Shown here: positions 27,403 through 36,362 of the stretch, in pieces | Numbering within the stretch: the first letter of the stretch is position 1 | Layout of the letters: each line of letters begins with the position of its first letter | Assembly: GCA_963822825.1 (NCBI GenBank) | Contig: CAWGIW010000014.1 | Coordinates: 62,001 to 126,000, forward strand | DNA length: 64,000 nucleotides | Source: JAWWPY01 sp963822825 | GTDB lineage: Bacteria; Actinomycetota; Actinomycetes; Streptosporangiales; Streptosporangiaceae | Direction: 5' to 3' | Translations under genes and position numbers: made by a program | Notes under the pieces: model-generated | What the model was told of the DNA's origin: nothing | The model's input: the letters and a program-made list of their open reading frames with translations, nothing else | The model's database searches: none

Positions 27403-27585
27403 CGTTCATCGACGATAGACGATGAAGCTGTTCAGGGTAACAGGAGAGCGATGCCGGCCAGAATTGCCTGGCCGCAGGCACCCTGGCCGTGGGGACCGCA
27501 ATCGAGCGTGCGCAACCGGCCCGTGCACCGTGGGTTACCCGGCCTGGCTGCCAGGTACGGCACACCGTGCTTGCCTGCGCCCGGT

Positions 27586-28002
27586 TTACCGCGGCGGGCC
27601 GCCGATCAGGGCGCCGAGGCTGGCCAGCGCTCCGGTCCGGGCCCGGTAGTAGACCCATACGCCGCGCTTCTGGCGGTCCAGCAGGCCGCTTTCGTGCAGG
27701 ACCTTGAGGTGGTGGCTGATCGTGGGCTGGGAAAGGTCGAACGCGCCGGCCAGGTCACACACGCATGCTTCGCCGCCTGGGTGCGACGCCACCAGGGACA
27801 TCAGCCGCAGCCGTACCGGATCGGCGAGCGCTTTCAGCAGCGGCGCGACCTGCTCGGCCTGCTGTGAGGATAGCGGCACCTGCGACAGCGGCGCGCAGCA
27901 CGCCACCGGGCCGGCCTGCCCGGAGGGCAGAGCGACCTGCGGTACCGGATCGCAGCACGCTGCCGTCTCGGCCCGGCTGAGCACCACAAGAGACTTCGGC
28001 AT
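27586..28002 (-). CDS. arsR: ArsR-family repressor divergent from arsI
   Basis: This 138-residue repressor starts at ATG 28002. The core reads LLKALADPVRLRLMSLV, then CVCDLAGAFDLSQPTISHHLKV, with the classical ELCVCDL-type arsenic site in helix 3. An unusual N-terminal extension of about 50 residues carries two vicinal cysteine pairs (AACCDPV and VACCAPL), which could form a second metalloid site. It is divergent from arsI across a 93-bp region with repeated operator-like sequence, and is likely to repress both promoters. Confidence 0.9.
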   Translation of the reverse strand: MPKSLVVLSRAETAACCDPVPQVALPSGQAGPVACCAPLSQVPLSSQQAEQVAPLLKALADPVRLRLMSLVASHPGGEACVCDLAGAFDLSQPTISHHLKVLHESGLLDRQKRGVWVYYRARTGALASLGALIGGPPR

Positions 28003-28005
28003 ACA

Positions 28006-28080
28006 TCTATATTGACAGACTCCGATGTCTTGTGGCAAGCTCGGCAGCGGAACAAGATATAGACAGTTATCGAAGTCTTG
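28006..28080. promoter_or_regulatory. Divergent arsR-arsI operator region with direct repeat
   Basis: Two similar 19-base sequences face the same way: 28014-28032 and 28062-28080. Both have the form GACAG-n4-CGA-n-GTCTTG, each preceded by a TATA-type stretch (TATATT and GATATA). They lie between the divergent arsR and arsI starts, and are good candidates for ArsR binding sites. The second lies just upstream of the arsI ribosome site AGGAGG. Confidence 0.6.
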
Positions 28081-28095
28081 AATCAGGAGGTTCTC

Positions 28096-28554
28096 ATGTC
28101 CCGTGTCCAGCTCGCCCTCAACGTCAGCAACCTCGACGAGGCCGTCGCCTTTTACAGCAAGCTGTTCAGCGCCGAGCCGGTTAAGCTGCGGCCTGGCTAC
28201 GCCAACTTCGCCATCGCCGAGCCGCCGCTCAAGCTCGTCCTGCTGGAGAACCCCGGCCACGGCGGCAGCCTCAACCACCTCGGCGTCGAGGTTCCCGACA
28301 TCGGCACGGTCGACGCCGAGCAGACACGGCTCGCCGCGGCCGGGCTTGCCTCAGTGGATGAACGCGATACCACCTGCTGCTACGCCAGGCAGGACAAGTT
28401 CTGGGTCCAGGGCGCGCCCGACGGCGAGCACTGGGAGATCTACACCGTCCTGGCCGACAGCCAGACCTTCTACGACCACGACGGCCCCCAGTGCTGCGGC
28501 GCCGGCGCCCACGCATCGGGCGAGCAGGCCGCCTCGGCCGCCAGCTGCTGCTAG
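28096..28554 (+). CDS. arsI: ArsI-type C-As lyase
   Basis: This 152-residue VOC-fold dioxygenase cleaves the carbon-arsenic bond of trivalent organoarsenicals. The ATG at 28096 has AGGAGG five bases upstream. Likely Fe(II) ligands are Q5, H61 (LNHLGVEV) and E114 (HWEIYTV). The vicinal cysteine pair C94-C95 in DTTCCYARQDKFWV is the signature that binds methylarsenite. The tail has further cysteines (QCCGAG and a terminal CC), as in the related CadI group. It forms a transcription unit with the aminotransferase gene downstream. Confidence 0.9.
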   Translation: MSRVQLALNVSNLDEAVAFYSKLFSAEPVKLRPGYANFAIAEPPLKLVLLENPGHGGSLNHLGVEVPDIGTVDAEQTRLAAAGLASVDERDTTCCYARQDKFWVQGAPDGEHWEIYTVLADSQTFYDHDGPQCCGAGAHASGEQAASAASCC

Positions 28555-28718
28555 ATAGGTACGCGGCATCCGCCGCCGCGTACCGCATGCGGGCCCCGGC
28601 GCGGCCGGCGCTGCCGATCGGCCCTCTGGCGGTCACCGTCAGCACCGCACATCTGGCTGGCTGCGGGACCGCGGCTGATCAACGCTGCACTCTTCTCATC
28701 TGGTATCAAGGAGCCATC

Positions 28719-29870
28719 GTGACCGCTAGTCAATCTGCTCCTGCCCGGCCGGACGCCGCGAGGCTCGCCGAGTTGCGCGGCCTGTTCCCCGGTCTCGCCG
28801 ACGGGTGGGCCCGCCTGGACGGTCCCGGCGGGTCGCAGACGCCGGCACCTGTCCTGGAGGCGATGACGGGCTACCTGCGCAGCCATAACGCCAACCTGGG
28901 CGGCGCGTTCCCGCACAGCACCGCCACCGGCCAGCTGGTCACCGGCGCCCGGAGCCGCCTCGCGGCCTTTCTCGGCGCCGGAACCGAGGACGTCGGGTTC
29001 GGGCTTAACGCCACCATGCTGAACTCTCACCTTGCAGGCCAGGCCACCCACGGGATGCGGGCCGGTGAGGAGATCATCGTGACCGCCCTGGACCACGACG
29101 CGAACATCACTCCCTGGCTGGACGCCGCCGCCGACCATGACCTGGTGATCCGCAACATCGGAGTGGGCGCGGACACCCGGCTGGACATGGATGCCCTCGC
29201 CAGCGCGATAGGCCCCCGCACCCGGATCGTGGCGTTCCCGTGGGCATGCAACGCCACCGGCACACACGTTGACGTTCGTGCGGTGACCGAACTCGCGCAC
29301 GTAGCCGGCGCTATCGCCTGGGCCGACGCTACCCACTATCTCCCGCATGGGCCGGTGAACGTCGCGGACACCGGGGTGGACGTGCTCATCGGCTCGGCCT
29401 ACAAGTTCTTCGGCCCGCACTTGGGCATCTACTACGCGCGCAGGGAAACGGCGCGCACCTGGCGCCCTCCCGAAGCCGGCACACTGCCGTTCGAATCACT
29501 CGCCGGCCTCACCGCCGCACTCGACTACATCACTGGTACCGGATGGGAGTTCATCGAAAGAACCGAGCGGGCACTCGGCGAACGGTTCCTGAGCGGGCTC
29601 CCCAGCCCGTGGCGGCTCCACGGACTGCCCGGCATGCACGACCGGACCGCCACCTTCGCGCTCACCCTGCCCGGCCACGACCCCCGCACCCTCGCCGGAA
29701 TCCTCGCCGGCCACCACATCGCCGTTACCGCCGGCGACTTCCACGCACCTGCCATCATGAGCGCCCTCAACCTCAAAGACGGCGCCCTCCGCATCGGAAT
29801 CCTGCACTACAACACCGAAGCCGAAATCGACCAGACCCTGGAAATCCTCACCACCCTCGCAGCCCAGTAG
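28719..29870 (+). CDS. Class V aminotransferase / cysteine desulfurase-like protein
   Basis: This 383-residue PLP enzyme begins at GTG 28719, five bases after AAGGAG. The fold is the cysteine-desulfurase type: RLDGPGGSQTP near the N-terminus, HDANITPWLDAA, WADATHYLPHG, and the PLP lysine in IGSAYKFFGPHLGIYYARR. It most resembles the desulfurase-like group for which no substrate is firmly known. It lies 165 bp downstream of arsI in the same direction. A role in arsenic metabolism, for example supply of sulfur or handling of an arsenical amino acid, is inferred only from position. Confidence 0.8.
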   Translation: MTASQSAPARPDAARLAELRGLFPGLADGWARLDGPGGSQTPAPVLEAMTGYLRSHNANLGGAFPHSTATGQLVTGARSRLAAFLGAGTEDVGFGLNATMLNSHLAGQATHGMRAGEEIIVTALDHDANITPWLDAAADHDLVIRNIGVGADTRLDMDALASAIGPRTRIVAFPWACNATGTHVDVRAVTELAHVAGAIAWADATHYLPHGPVNVADTGVDVLIGSAYKFFGPHLGIYYARRETARTWRPPEAGTLPFESLAGLTAALDYITGTGWEFIERTERALGERFLSGLPSPWRLHGLPGMHDRTATFALTLPGHDPRTLAGILAGHHIAVTAGDFHAPAIMSALNLKDGALRIGILHYNTEAEIDQTLEILTTLAAQ

Positions 29871-29940
29871 CGCACCGGGCGGTGCAGGCACCAGCACGAG
29901 CCCGCCGATCACGTCGTGCAGCAGACCGGAGGTAACCCAC

Positions 29941-30117
29941 GTGCGCCGTCGCGACTACCCGGGTGGCGCATGGTCTGGACCCCTCGCGACCACCGAGACC
30001 ATCTCCTACGGCGTGCTCAACTACTCCTTCGCCGCGTTCTTGCTTGTGCTTTGGCCCGGGCGGCTGCTGCGCCCGGCACGGGCGCGAACGCTGCGCGTAA
30101 CATTGACTGATGGCTGA
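29941..30117 (+). pseudogene. MFS transporter, N-terminal fragment
   Basis: A GTG at 29941, ten bases after GGAGG, opens a short frame containing LATTETISYGVLNYSFAAFL, which is the first-helix motif of an MFS group common in actinobacterial arsenic and metal loci. After about 36 residues the frame becomes LWPGRLLRPARA and stops. The rest of a 400-residue transporter is missing. It may once have exported the product of the arsI/aminotransferase pathway. Confidence 0.5.
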
Positions 30118-30775
30118 CCTCCGGCATTGTGAGCAGTGCGGCGCTGTGTTCGCGCCGCGCCGCGAGCATGCCCGGTTCTGCTCTGGTCGCTGCCGGGTCG
30201 CGTGGAACCGCGAAGAGCTGGGTGATCCGGCGGCCGGGCCGAGCGCGCTGCAGTGGTCCGTCACTGCAATGAATGACACGGCAGAACGGCTTCCCCGGAT
30301 GACGGCATGCGACCGGCCGGGAGCACTGGCCATGATCAGCGAGATCGTCTGGCAGGTCACGATCGTCGACGCCACGCTGGTGCGCTATCACCCGGACGTG
30401 TACGACGGCGTCATGGCGAGGCACCCTCCGGCGGAGCGCCGGCGCATCGAGGGAACCCTGGCCGGGCTGCGCTTTGTCCGGAACCGGATGCGTCATGAAG
30501 CCGGTCATGCTGACTTCATCGGCTCGCCGGCAGGTCGTTCCGGTCCCGACGGCGGCCCGATCACGTCCTGGGCCTGGAAACCTGTGCCGGAGCCGACGCC
30601 GGCGTCGGTGCCGCCGCGCGGGCGGGCGTGGGAGAGGACGCGGTATCAGGCCTACCAGGCTTACCTGGCGGACCGCACCCTCGGGGAAATCTTCGGGCGG
30701 GCCACGGCATTCCTCAATCTGGCCGCCTCGCGCGCACCCCCGGTCACAGATATCAGGGCGCCTGCCGCCCGCTGA
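30110..30775 (+). CDS. Hypothetical protein with N-terminal zinc ribbon
   Basis: This 221-residue protein starts MADLRHCEQCGAVFAPR, and a second cysteine pair CSGRCR lies 17 residues on, forming a CxxC...CxxxC zinc-binding motif. The middle is helical and includes GLRFVRNRMRHEAGHADF, which recurs in actinobacterial proteins of unknown function. The end includes RYQAYQAYLADRTLGEIFGR. No enzyme motif is visible. It ends convergently with, and overlaps by 23 bp, the transporter gene. Confidence 0.65.
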   Translation: MADLRHCEQCGAVFAPRREHARFCSGRCRVAWNREELGDPAAGPSALQWSVTAMNDTAERLPRMTACDRPGALAMISEIVWQVTIVDATLVRYHPDVYDGVMARHPPAERRRIEGTLAGLRFVRNRMRHEAGHADFIGSPAGRSGPDGGPITSWAWKPVPEPTPASVPPRGRAWERTRYQAYQAYLADRTLGEIFGRATAFLNLAASRAPPVTDIRAPAAR

Positions 30776-32198
30776 CCGTTGCCCTGGCCGCTGTTATGCC
30801 CGCATCGGGGGCTGTCTCTTCCAGGCTGCGCCCGGCTGGCTCGGGGAGCACCAAGGTGAGCGCCAGCCCGGCCACGGATATCCCGGCTGTGAGCAAGAGC
30901 GTGCCACGCAGGCCCAGAGAGGCCTGGAGCAGAGGGAACAGGAATACCCCGGTGAAGGCGCCGAGCTTGCCGATGCCGGCCGAGATCCCGTGCCCGGTCG
31001 CGCGCATGGCTACCGGGTACAGCTCGCTGGGCATGACAAACGTGGTCATGTTCGGCCCGAACTCGGTGAAGAAGTAGCTGAGCCCGTACACCAGCAGGAA
31101 CGGGGCGACCGTCGTGGTCATGCCGGGGACCGCCGCGATGGTCAGGAAGCAGGCCGCCATCATCGCGAACCCGGTCAGCTGCACCCGCCGGTGCCCGATC
31201 CGGTCCAGCCAGGCGATCGCCAGGACATAGCCCGGCACTGCCGCCACCGCGAAGATGGCCAGCTGGAGGGCGATCCTGGTCATGGCCGAGGCGCCGGGCG
31301 AGATGAGGCTGAGGATCTGCGGCGTGGAGATCGTGTTCCCGTAGTAGGCGTAGTCGAGCAGGAACCAGGTGCCGGCCGTCCCGGCCAGCATGATCAGGTA
31401 CCGGCGGCTGGTGAGGAAGGCCCGCAGCCCCATCCCCGGGCGCGGCCCGCCGGGTTCGCTGCCGCGGACCTGCCCGCGGGCGAGGCGGGATGCCTGGGCC
31501 GCCATGTCCTCCGCCTGTCGCTGTACCTGGGCCCGGTAGCGCGGGGATTCCGGTATGCGGCTGCGGAGGTAGACCACGGCTGCGGCGGGAACCGCGCCGA
31601 GCCCCAGCATCACCCGCCACGCCGTGCCGTCGCCGACGTCGGCGCCGAGCAGCGCCAGCGCGATGAGCGGCCCGACGATCAGCCCGAGCGCCTGGGCGCC
31701 GAACACCATGCCGACCAGCTTGCCGCGGTCCTTGCGGTTGGCGTACTCGCTCATCATCACCGCGCTGACCGGGTAGTCGCCGCCGACGCCGAACCCGAGC
31801 ACGAAGCGGAACGCGATCAGCACCCAGAACGAGGGGGACAACGCCGACCCCAGCGCGCCCACGACCATAATCACCGCGACAAGCCAGTACACGCGCTTGC
31901 GGCCGACCACGTCGGCGAACCGCCCAAACACCAGCGCACCGAGGAACGCCGCCGCCAGCATCGTGCTGTTGAGCAGCGCGAGCCGACCCGAGCTCAGGTG
32001 CCACTGCGCGGTGATGAGGATCGAGGCGATCCCGATCACGAACAGGTCATAGGCGTCGGTGAAGAACCCCGCCCCCGACGCCAGGACCGTGCGCAGGTGG
32101 AACCTGCTCAGCGCGGCCTCATCCAGCGCCGCGACTACATCCCCGGACCGGGTCTCCGCCACGATAATCCCGTCTTCGCGCAGCGTGGCCCGCGGCAT
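30753..32198 (-). CDS. MFS transporter, phosphate/sugar-porter type
   Basis: This 481-residue protein has 12 predicted helices. ASGAGFFTDAYDLFVIGIAS in the first helix is typical of the phosphate:H+ symporter branch. Other MFS signatures are GRFADVVGRKRVYW between helices 2 and 3, and RFVLGFGVGGDYPVSAVMMSEY in helices 4-5. The ATG at 32198 gives a 32-residue cytoplasmic N-terminus that is usual for the group. The substrate could be phosphate, arsenate or an organic solute. The position beside the arsenic island is suggestive, but the genes are not co-oriented in an operon with arsI. Confidence 0.82.
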   Translation of the reverse strand: MPRATLREDGIIVAETRSGDVVAALDEAALSRFHLRTVLASGAGFFTDAYDLFVIGIASILITAQWHLSSGRLALLNSTMLAAAFLGALVFGRFADVVGRKRVYWLVAVIMVVGALGSALSPSFWVLIAFRFVLGFGVGGDYPVSAVMMSEYANRKDRGKLVGMVFGAQALGLIVGPLIALALLGADVGDGTAWRVMLGLGAVPAAAVVYLRSRIPESPRYRAQVQRQAEDMAAQASRLARGQVRGSEPGGPRPGMGLRAFLTSRRYLIMLAGTAGTWFLLDYAYYGNTISTPQILSLISPGASAMTRIALQLAIFAVAAVPGYVLAIAWLDRIGHRRVQLTGFAMMAACFLTIAAVPGMTTTVAPFLLVYGLSYFFTEFGPNMTTFVMPSELYPVAMRATGHGISAGIGKLGAFTGVFLFPLLQASLGLRGTLLLTAGISVAGLALTLVLPEPAGRSLEETAPDAGITAARATVSGRQAP

Positions 32199-32240
32199 TA
32201 TTCCTTCGATGGTGGCAAACTATCCAGCTCCGGCGACGTA

Positions 32241-32870
32241 TCACCGACGTAAGAATGAACGCACGGTGAACTCGTGATGATCAGTTCGCGAACTAACCGC
32301 CCGGGCTGCCGGTACGGCAGCGCAATCCGCGGGCCGGGGACCGACCTGGGGCGACCCGCCTTCGAGGGATAGCGCGCTGCGCCCGTCTCCAACGAGCGGC
32401 ACGCCGGTAACAGGTCGGCCGGGCACCCTGAATGAGATGATCTTCACTGGCGGTGACGAGCCTTCGGAGAACTGCAGCCGGACCCCGTAGGATAACTCCC
32501 CGGCCTCACCCGGGCCCGCGAACGTCAGCCATGCGTAGCCGACGCGGCGCCGGACACCGTTCGCGCCTTCGCGCATCAGCGCGGTCCAGGCCGTCTGCCG
32601 TGCTTTCCCGGCGCCCAGCAGCCGGGAGTTAAGGTCCAGCAAGTATGGCCAGAGGGCTTCCAGTGCGGTCGTCTTGCCGGTGCCGTTCGGCCCGCGCATC
32701 AGGAGCCGGCCGCTGTTCGCGTCCATCAGCAGGTCGCCGAACCGCCACACGTTCGACAATCCCGCAGCTACGAGCCGCCAGCGGCGGCCGAACCTGTCCG
32801 CCGACGCCGGCGTCGGCTCGCCTTCCCCAGGCAGCGATTGCAATGGCATGAGCGGTGCGTCGAGGCTCAC
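32241..32870 (-). pseudogene. jetC: Wadjet JetC-like ATPase, N-terminal fragment
   Basis: The frame opens at GTG 32870, overlapping the stop of the preceding gene (GTGA). It reads RWRLVAAGLSNVWRFGDLLM, then the Walker A motif MRGPNGTGKTTALEALWPYL, then RQTAWTALMREGANGVRRRV. This is the start of the SMC-like JetC ATPase of Wadjet systems (TIGR02680 type). Similarity ends near 32355, after GVPLVGDGRSALSLEGG, and the frame closes at 32241. Intact JetC proteins are over 1,000 residues, so about 85% is missing, including the coiled coil and Walker B. Confidence 0.75.
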
Positions 32871-34146
32871 GAGACCTCCTGGGTGTCTGCAGCCTTGGAA
32901 GGCGGGCTGCTTGCGGCGCGCGTCAGCTGTTCCCCGTCGTCTTGCCTCCCGTGTCGCTGCCGCGACGAGGCCGCGGCCGGCCAGCGGGCGCTGGCTGGGG
33001 AGAACCACCACGCGGACGCGTCATCTGCCGCGCCGCGGACGACGTCGAGCCGGGTGAGCAGTGCCTGCACCTCGGCAAGCAATTCGGCGGGACTCTCGAC
33101 GAGGTCGGTGCGCCAACCGCCCCGGCCTCCACCGAACTGGCGGGCAAGCTCTGCAAGGTGAGCCTGCACCTCCGTCCTGGCCATGCCGAGCCAGCCGGAC
33201 CTGTCCTCGTCGGCGATACCACTGGTCTGCGCGCAGCCGCACAGCAGCAGCGCCGCATGGGGCACTGTGCCCGGCGACGGGAAAGGCACCGGGCCGAGCT
33301 CACGGTCGTACCGGAATGCGTCGCCTGGCACGACGAACGCGGCGCCTTCACTGCGGCGTTCCAGGTGCAGCCCGAACGTTTTCGCGAGCTGCTCACCATC
33401 GTCACCCCGGACCCGCCGGCGCATCCAGTCCGCCTCAGCCTCGTCCAGGTCGGCGGTGTGCACGAGCGTGTCATCGACCAGGCGGCGGCGCATGCGCCGG
33501 CCGGTGTCTGGCTCGGCCTCTACCTGGCGAAGCCAGCCGCACGGATCGGCGGCCACGTCGGCTGCGCCGAAGTTCGCGATGACATGCAGCAGGCGAGTGT
33601 GGTGGACCGCTAACAGTACCGGGGCTCATCATCGCGCAGGAAACTCTGCGCGTCGCCGTCAACCTGCTCGACGACACCGCGGTCGTCGAGCAGCTTGAGC
33701 GCCTGCACGATCGCCCGGCGTTCGGCGATGTCACCGGTCACGGTGACATCGGCCTCAGCGGCCGCTGTCTTCGCGGCCGCGACGAGCTTGGCGAGTGCGA
33801 CCGCCGGCGGCATCGCCTCGGCCGCAGCGACCAGAAAGAACCACGTGCATGCCAGCCGCGACGGAGCCAGCGCCGCCCAGGCGTCGCGCCGCACCGGAGG
33901 CGACTTCCGGAGCCGGATCAGGTCACGCTCGACCACCAGCGCCCAGCCGAGGCGGCCAAGCGCGCTGATGATCTCGGGAAGGTTCTGCCGTACCTTCGCC
34001 ATCGCGTCGTCGTCGCGGTCGGCGATGAGCCAGGGCCGGAGCGCGAGAAGCCGCAGCATCTCCGCCGCCTCGACGCCGCCTTCCGGCGACCAGGCCCGTC
34101 GCGGACGAGCCGCAGAGGTCAGCAGCGCACGGTCAGGATCTGTCAT
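32867..34146 (-). pseudogene. jetB: Wadjet JetB-like protein, frameshifted near 33610
   Basis: The first frame (34146-33610) starts MTDPDRALLTSAARPRRAW and includes MLRLLALRPWLIADRDDDAM and GDIAERRAIVQALKLLDDRG. It stops after DDEPRYC. A second frame resumes AVHHTRLLHVIANFGAADVA and continues to 32867. Together they give a TIGR02678-like JetB of about 425 residues. The ATG at 34146 overlaps the jetA stop (ATGA), and the end overlaps jetC, which is the compact operon layout of Wadjet. Only the single indel breaks it. Confidence 0.72.
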
Positions 34147-34475
34147 GCGGCACCGTCCACGACGATCAGCGGCCGCGCCTCACGGTCATCGGCAAGACTG
34201 ACTGCCAGGTCGGCAACGACCGAGCCCTGCTGATGGAACGCAGGCACGCGACCGGGCAGTATCACCCGCCATGTCGGCGCGCGCAGCGCACCCGTGGAAT
34301 CCGGAGCGTGGAACAGCGTGCATGCGAGGCCGTCACGGGTCGCGGTGCGCCGCGGACCAGTAGCCCCCGACCTCGCCGCTGCCATCAGCGTGGCCATCGC
34401 GAGCCTGGCGGCCGCCTCTGATAGCACCGCATCCGGGGATGCGGCCAGGACCTCGCGCAGCGCTGCCTCATGCTG
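34143..34475 (-). pseudogene. jetA: Wadjet JetA-like protein, C-terminal fragment
   Basis: The minus strand from about 34475 reads HEAALREVLAASPDAVLSEA, then RRTATRDGLACTLFHAP and LRAPTWRVILPGRVPAFHQQ. This matches the C-terminal part of JetA (TIGR02677 type). To the right the sequence becomes a Fic gene on the other strand, so three quarters of jetA is lost. No jetD is present next to jetC. Confidence 0.65.
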
Positions 34476-35219
34476 TTGCCACCGGGACTTGTGCAGGACC
34501 TGCTCACAGATCTGTGCTCCTTCTGCATCGGCGATTCGCTGCCTGCCGTGGCACAAGCTGCTCTCGCCCATGCCCAGTTCGAGACGATTCACCCATTCGC
34601 CGACGGCAACGGGCGGACCGGCCGCGGGCTGATCCACCTCGTGCTCCGCCGGCGCGGGCTGGCAACGCGCGTACTGCCTCCCATCTCCCTGGTCCTGGCG
34701 ACCTTGGCCAGTGATTACGTCCACGGTCTGGCCGCCACGCGCTATCACGGCCCGGCAACGGGAAAGGAAGCACACGAGGGCCTCAACCTGTGGATTGGCA
34801 GATTCGCTGGTGCGTGCACACGCGCAGCCGGCGACGCGGCATCTTTCGAGCAACGCGTCCAGCAGATCCGGGACAGGTGGCGAGCGCAACTGGGACGTGT
34901 CCGCAGCGGATCGGCCACGGACCTGCTCCTCCGTTCGCTGCCGGGAGCACCCGTGCTTACCGTCAACGGCGCCGCAGAGCTGATAAACCGTAGCTTCCCG
35001 CAGACCAACGAAGCCATAGCGCGGCTCACCGACGCAGGCGCGCTGTCCCAGGTGACTGTCGGCAAGCGGAACCGCGCTTTCGAAGCCAAGGAAATCATCA
35101 ACGCGTTCACCGATCTGGAACGGCAGCTCGCCAGCCCTGGAGGTGATACCCGCAGTTCTGAGCCGAGCAGGGCGGTACTACCCCGGCGCCCGCACAACTT
35201 ATCAAGCCTTAAGCACTAA
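34470..35219 (+). CDS. Fic-family protein, N-terminally truncated
   Basis: The 249-residue frame includes HAQFETIHPFADGNGRTGR, a complete HPFx(D)GNGRxGR active-site motif for AMP or other nucleotide transfer. The C-terminal part (LTVNGAAELINRSFPQTNEA) is a winged-helix-like domain. Full-length relatives are about 370-400 residues; the N-terminal Fic_N region, which often holds the inhibitory helix, is absent, because the sequence left of about 34475 belongs to jetA. The frame opens at an ATG-like codon inside the junction, and no ribosome site is evident. If expressed it would lack the usual autoinhibition, but a pseudogene is more likely. Confidence 0.75.
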   Translation: MLLPPGLVQDLLTDLCSFCIGDSLPAVAQAALAHAQFETIHPFADGNGRTGRGLIHLVLRRRGLATRVLPPISLVLATLASDYVHGLAATRYHGPATGKEAHEGLNLWIGRFAGACTRAAGDAASFEQRVQQIRDRWRAQLGRVRSGSATDLLLRSLPGAPVLTVNGAAELINRSFPQTNEAIARLTDAGALSQVTVGKRNRAFEAKEIINAFTDLERQLASPGGDTRSSEPSRAVLPRRPHNLSSLKH

Positions 35220-35312
35220 CCCTTAACAAGGATCTTGCTTGTTAAGGGTTCCCCCCTGGTCGGCCTCAGAAGAGAGGCATGTCGCCGGAGGCACCCGCGG
35301 AGCGCTCCTCCG
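34706..35312. repeat. 607-bp direct repeat, copy 2
   Basis: This segment is the partner of 20739-21345, offset by 13,967 bp in the same direction. Here the Fic motif upstream and the body of the DUF6880-like gene downstream are still present, so this copy sits in the more complete context. Confidence 0.9.
35218..35250. terminator. Bidirectional hairpin terminator, repeat copy 2
   Basis: It is identical to the hairpin at 21251-21283: 13-base perfect arms and a seven-base loop between convergent genes. Confidence 0.8.
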
Positions 35313-36046
35313 GAACGTCCTGGCGTGTAGTCCGGCTTCCTGCCCGGCGAGCTGCTCACGAAGCCCGTCAGCCCAGTAACCCGCAGGATCCTCGGCCAGG
35401 CCACGGCGCGCCCATCGCTCCGCGCCGGCGCCCCGCCCTGCGTCGCGGAGCACCGTGACGATCTCGCCGTACTGCCGGGCGCCATGCAGGTTCTCGGCCA
35501 GCACCGCGACGTGGGCATCGACGTCACCCGAAAGCGCGGCCAGCTGCTGGCGCAGGAAATTGATGCCGATCGCCGCACACGAGTCCGGATCGCGGCGGTG
35601 CGGCGTTCCGTCACGAGCCTGGCGACCTCGTCCAGTCCGGTCTGCCCGAGCGCGTCAGCGAAGTCGGCGAGCTCGATGTCCGGCCAGCCCGGCCCATCGA
35701 GCCGCGACGTCACCAGCCAGGCCGCGAGTTGCTTGGGGTCCGGAGGGGCAGCGCGGCAGGCGCGTGCGTACAGGGCGGTCAGCATCCGCAGGTCACCGCC
35801 GATGATGCCCGAGGAATCCTCCATGTGCAGCATCGCGGCGGTGACCTGCTCCACCGCACGCCGCGCCAGCGGCACGGCGTCCGCGGCGCCGCCGGACTCG
35901 ATCATGTCCGCGATTGCGCCCGCGACCTCCCGCGCACGCCCGGAATACTCGCCCCGGCCACGGTACGGATGCTGCCGCCGGTCTCGCCGCAACCCGTCGA
36001 TCAACCGCTTCACTTCGGCCACCCGCGCATCAGCCACGTAACTCAT
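35223..36046 (-). CDS. DUF6880-like helical repeat protein (frameshift near 35550)
   Basis: The ATG at 36046 opens MSYVADARVAEVKRLIDGLR, then AMLHMEDSSGIIGGDLRML, LYARACRAAPPDPKQLAAWL and LDGPGWPDIELADFADALG. After a shift near 35530-35570 the coding signal resumes as LAENLHGARQYGEIVTVLRD and ERWARRGLAEDPAGYW. The layout resembles the DUF6880 or SWIM-associated helical-repeat family, whose function is unknown. The true C-terminus is unclear, because the last 60 bases also read GASGDMPLF in a third frame. The first copy of this locus (21299-21487) has lost the body of the gene. Confidence 0.62.
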
Positions 36047-36114
36047 CCAGCCGCAGATGAAAATAGCCTCGGGCTCTGAACGGGCCGTGGCGCCTCCTGC
36101 CCTAGGGTTGTCCC

Positions 36115-36362
36115 ATGCTGGAGGCTGCCGCCGGGAATGTGGAACTCACCAGTCAGATCCGCTCATTCCTGGCATGGGTCGGTCCGGGACGCAAGCTCAC
36201 CCAGACCGGCCGCATCGGCCTAGCGGACGCCCGCCATCTCGTGGAGCTACTCGGTACCGGCGACACGATCGACCCGGAAATCGGCGGCCGGGTCTTCAAG
36301 ACAAGATCCAGCGAGGATCTCGCTCATCTCAACCGGATCGTGGAGTGGGCGAAGGCCGCGCG
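36115..36362 (+). pseudogene. pRiA4b ORF-3-like protein, N-terminal fragment
   Basis: The first 83 residues match the intact protein at 21565-22812 closely (LEAAAGNVELTSQIRSFLAW). Similarity stops at 36362, where IS256-related sequence begins. The pRiA4b domain itself is lost. Confidence 0.85.
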
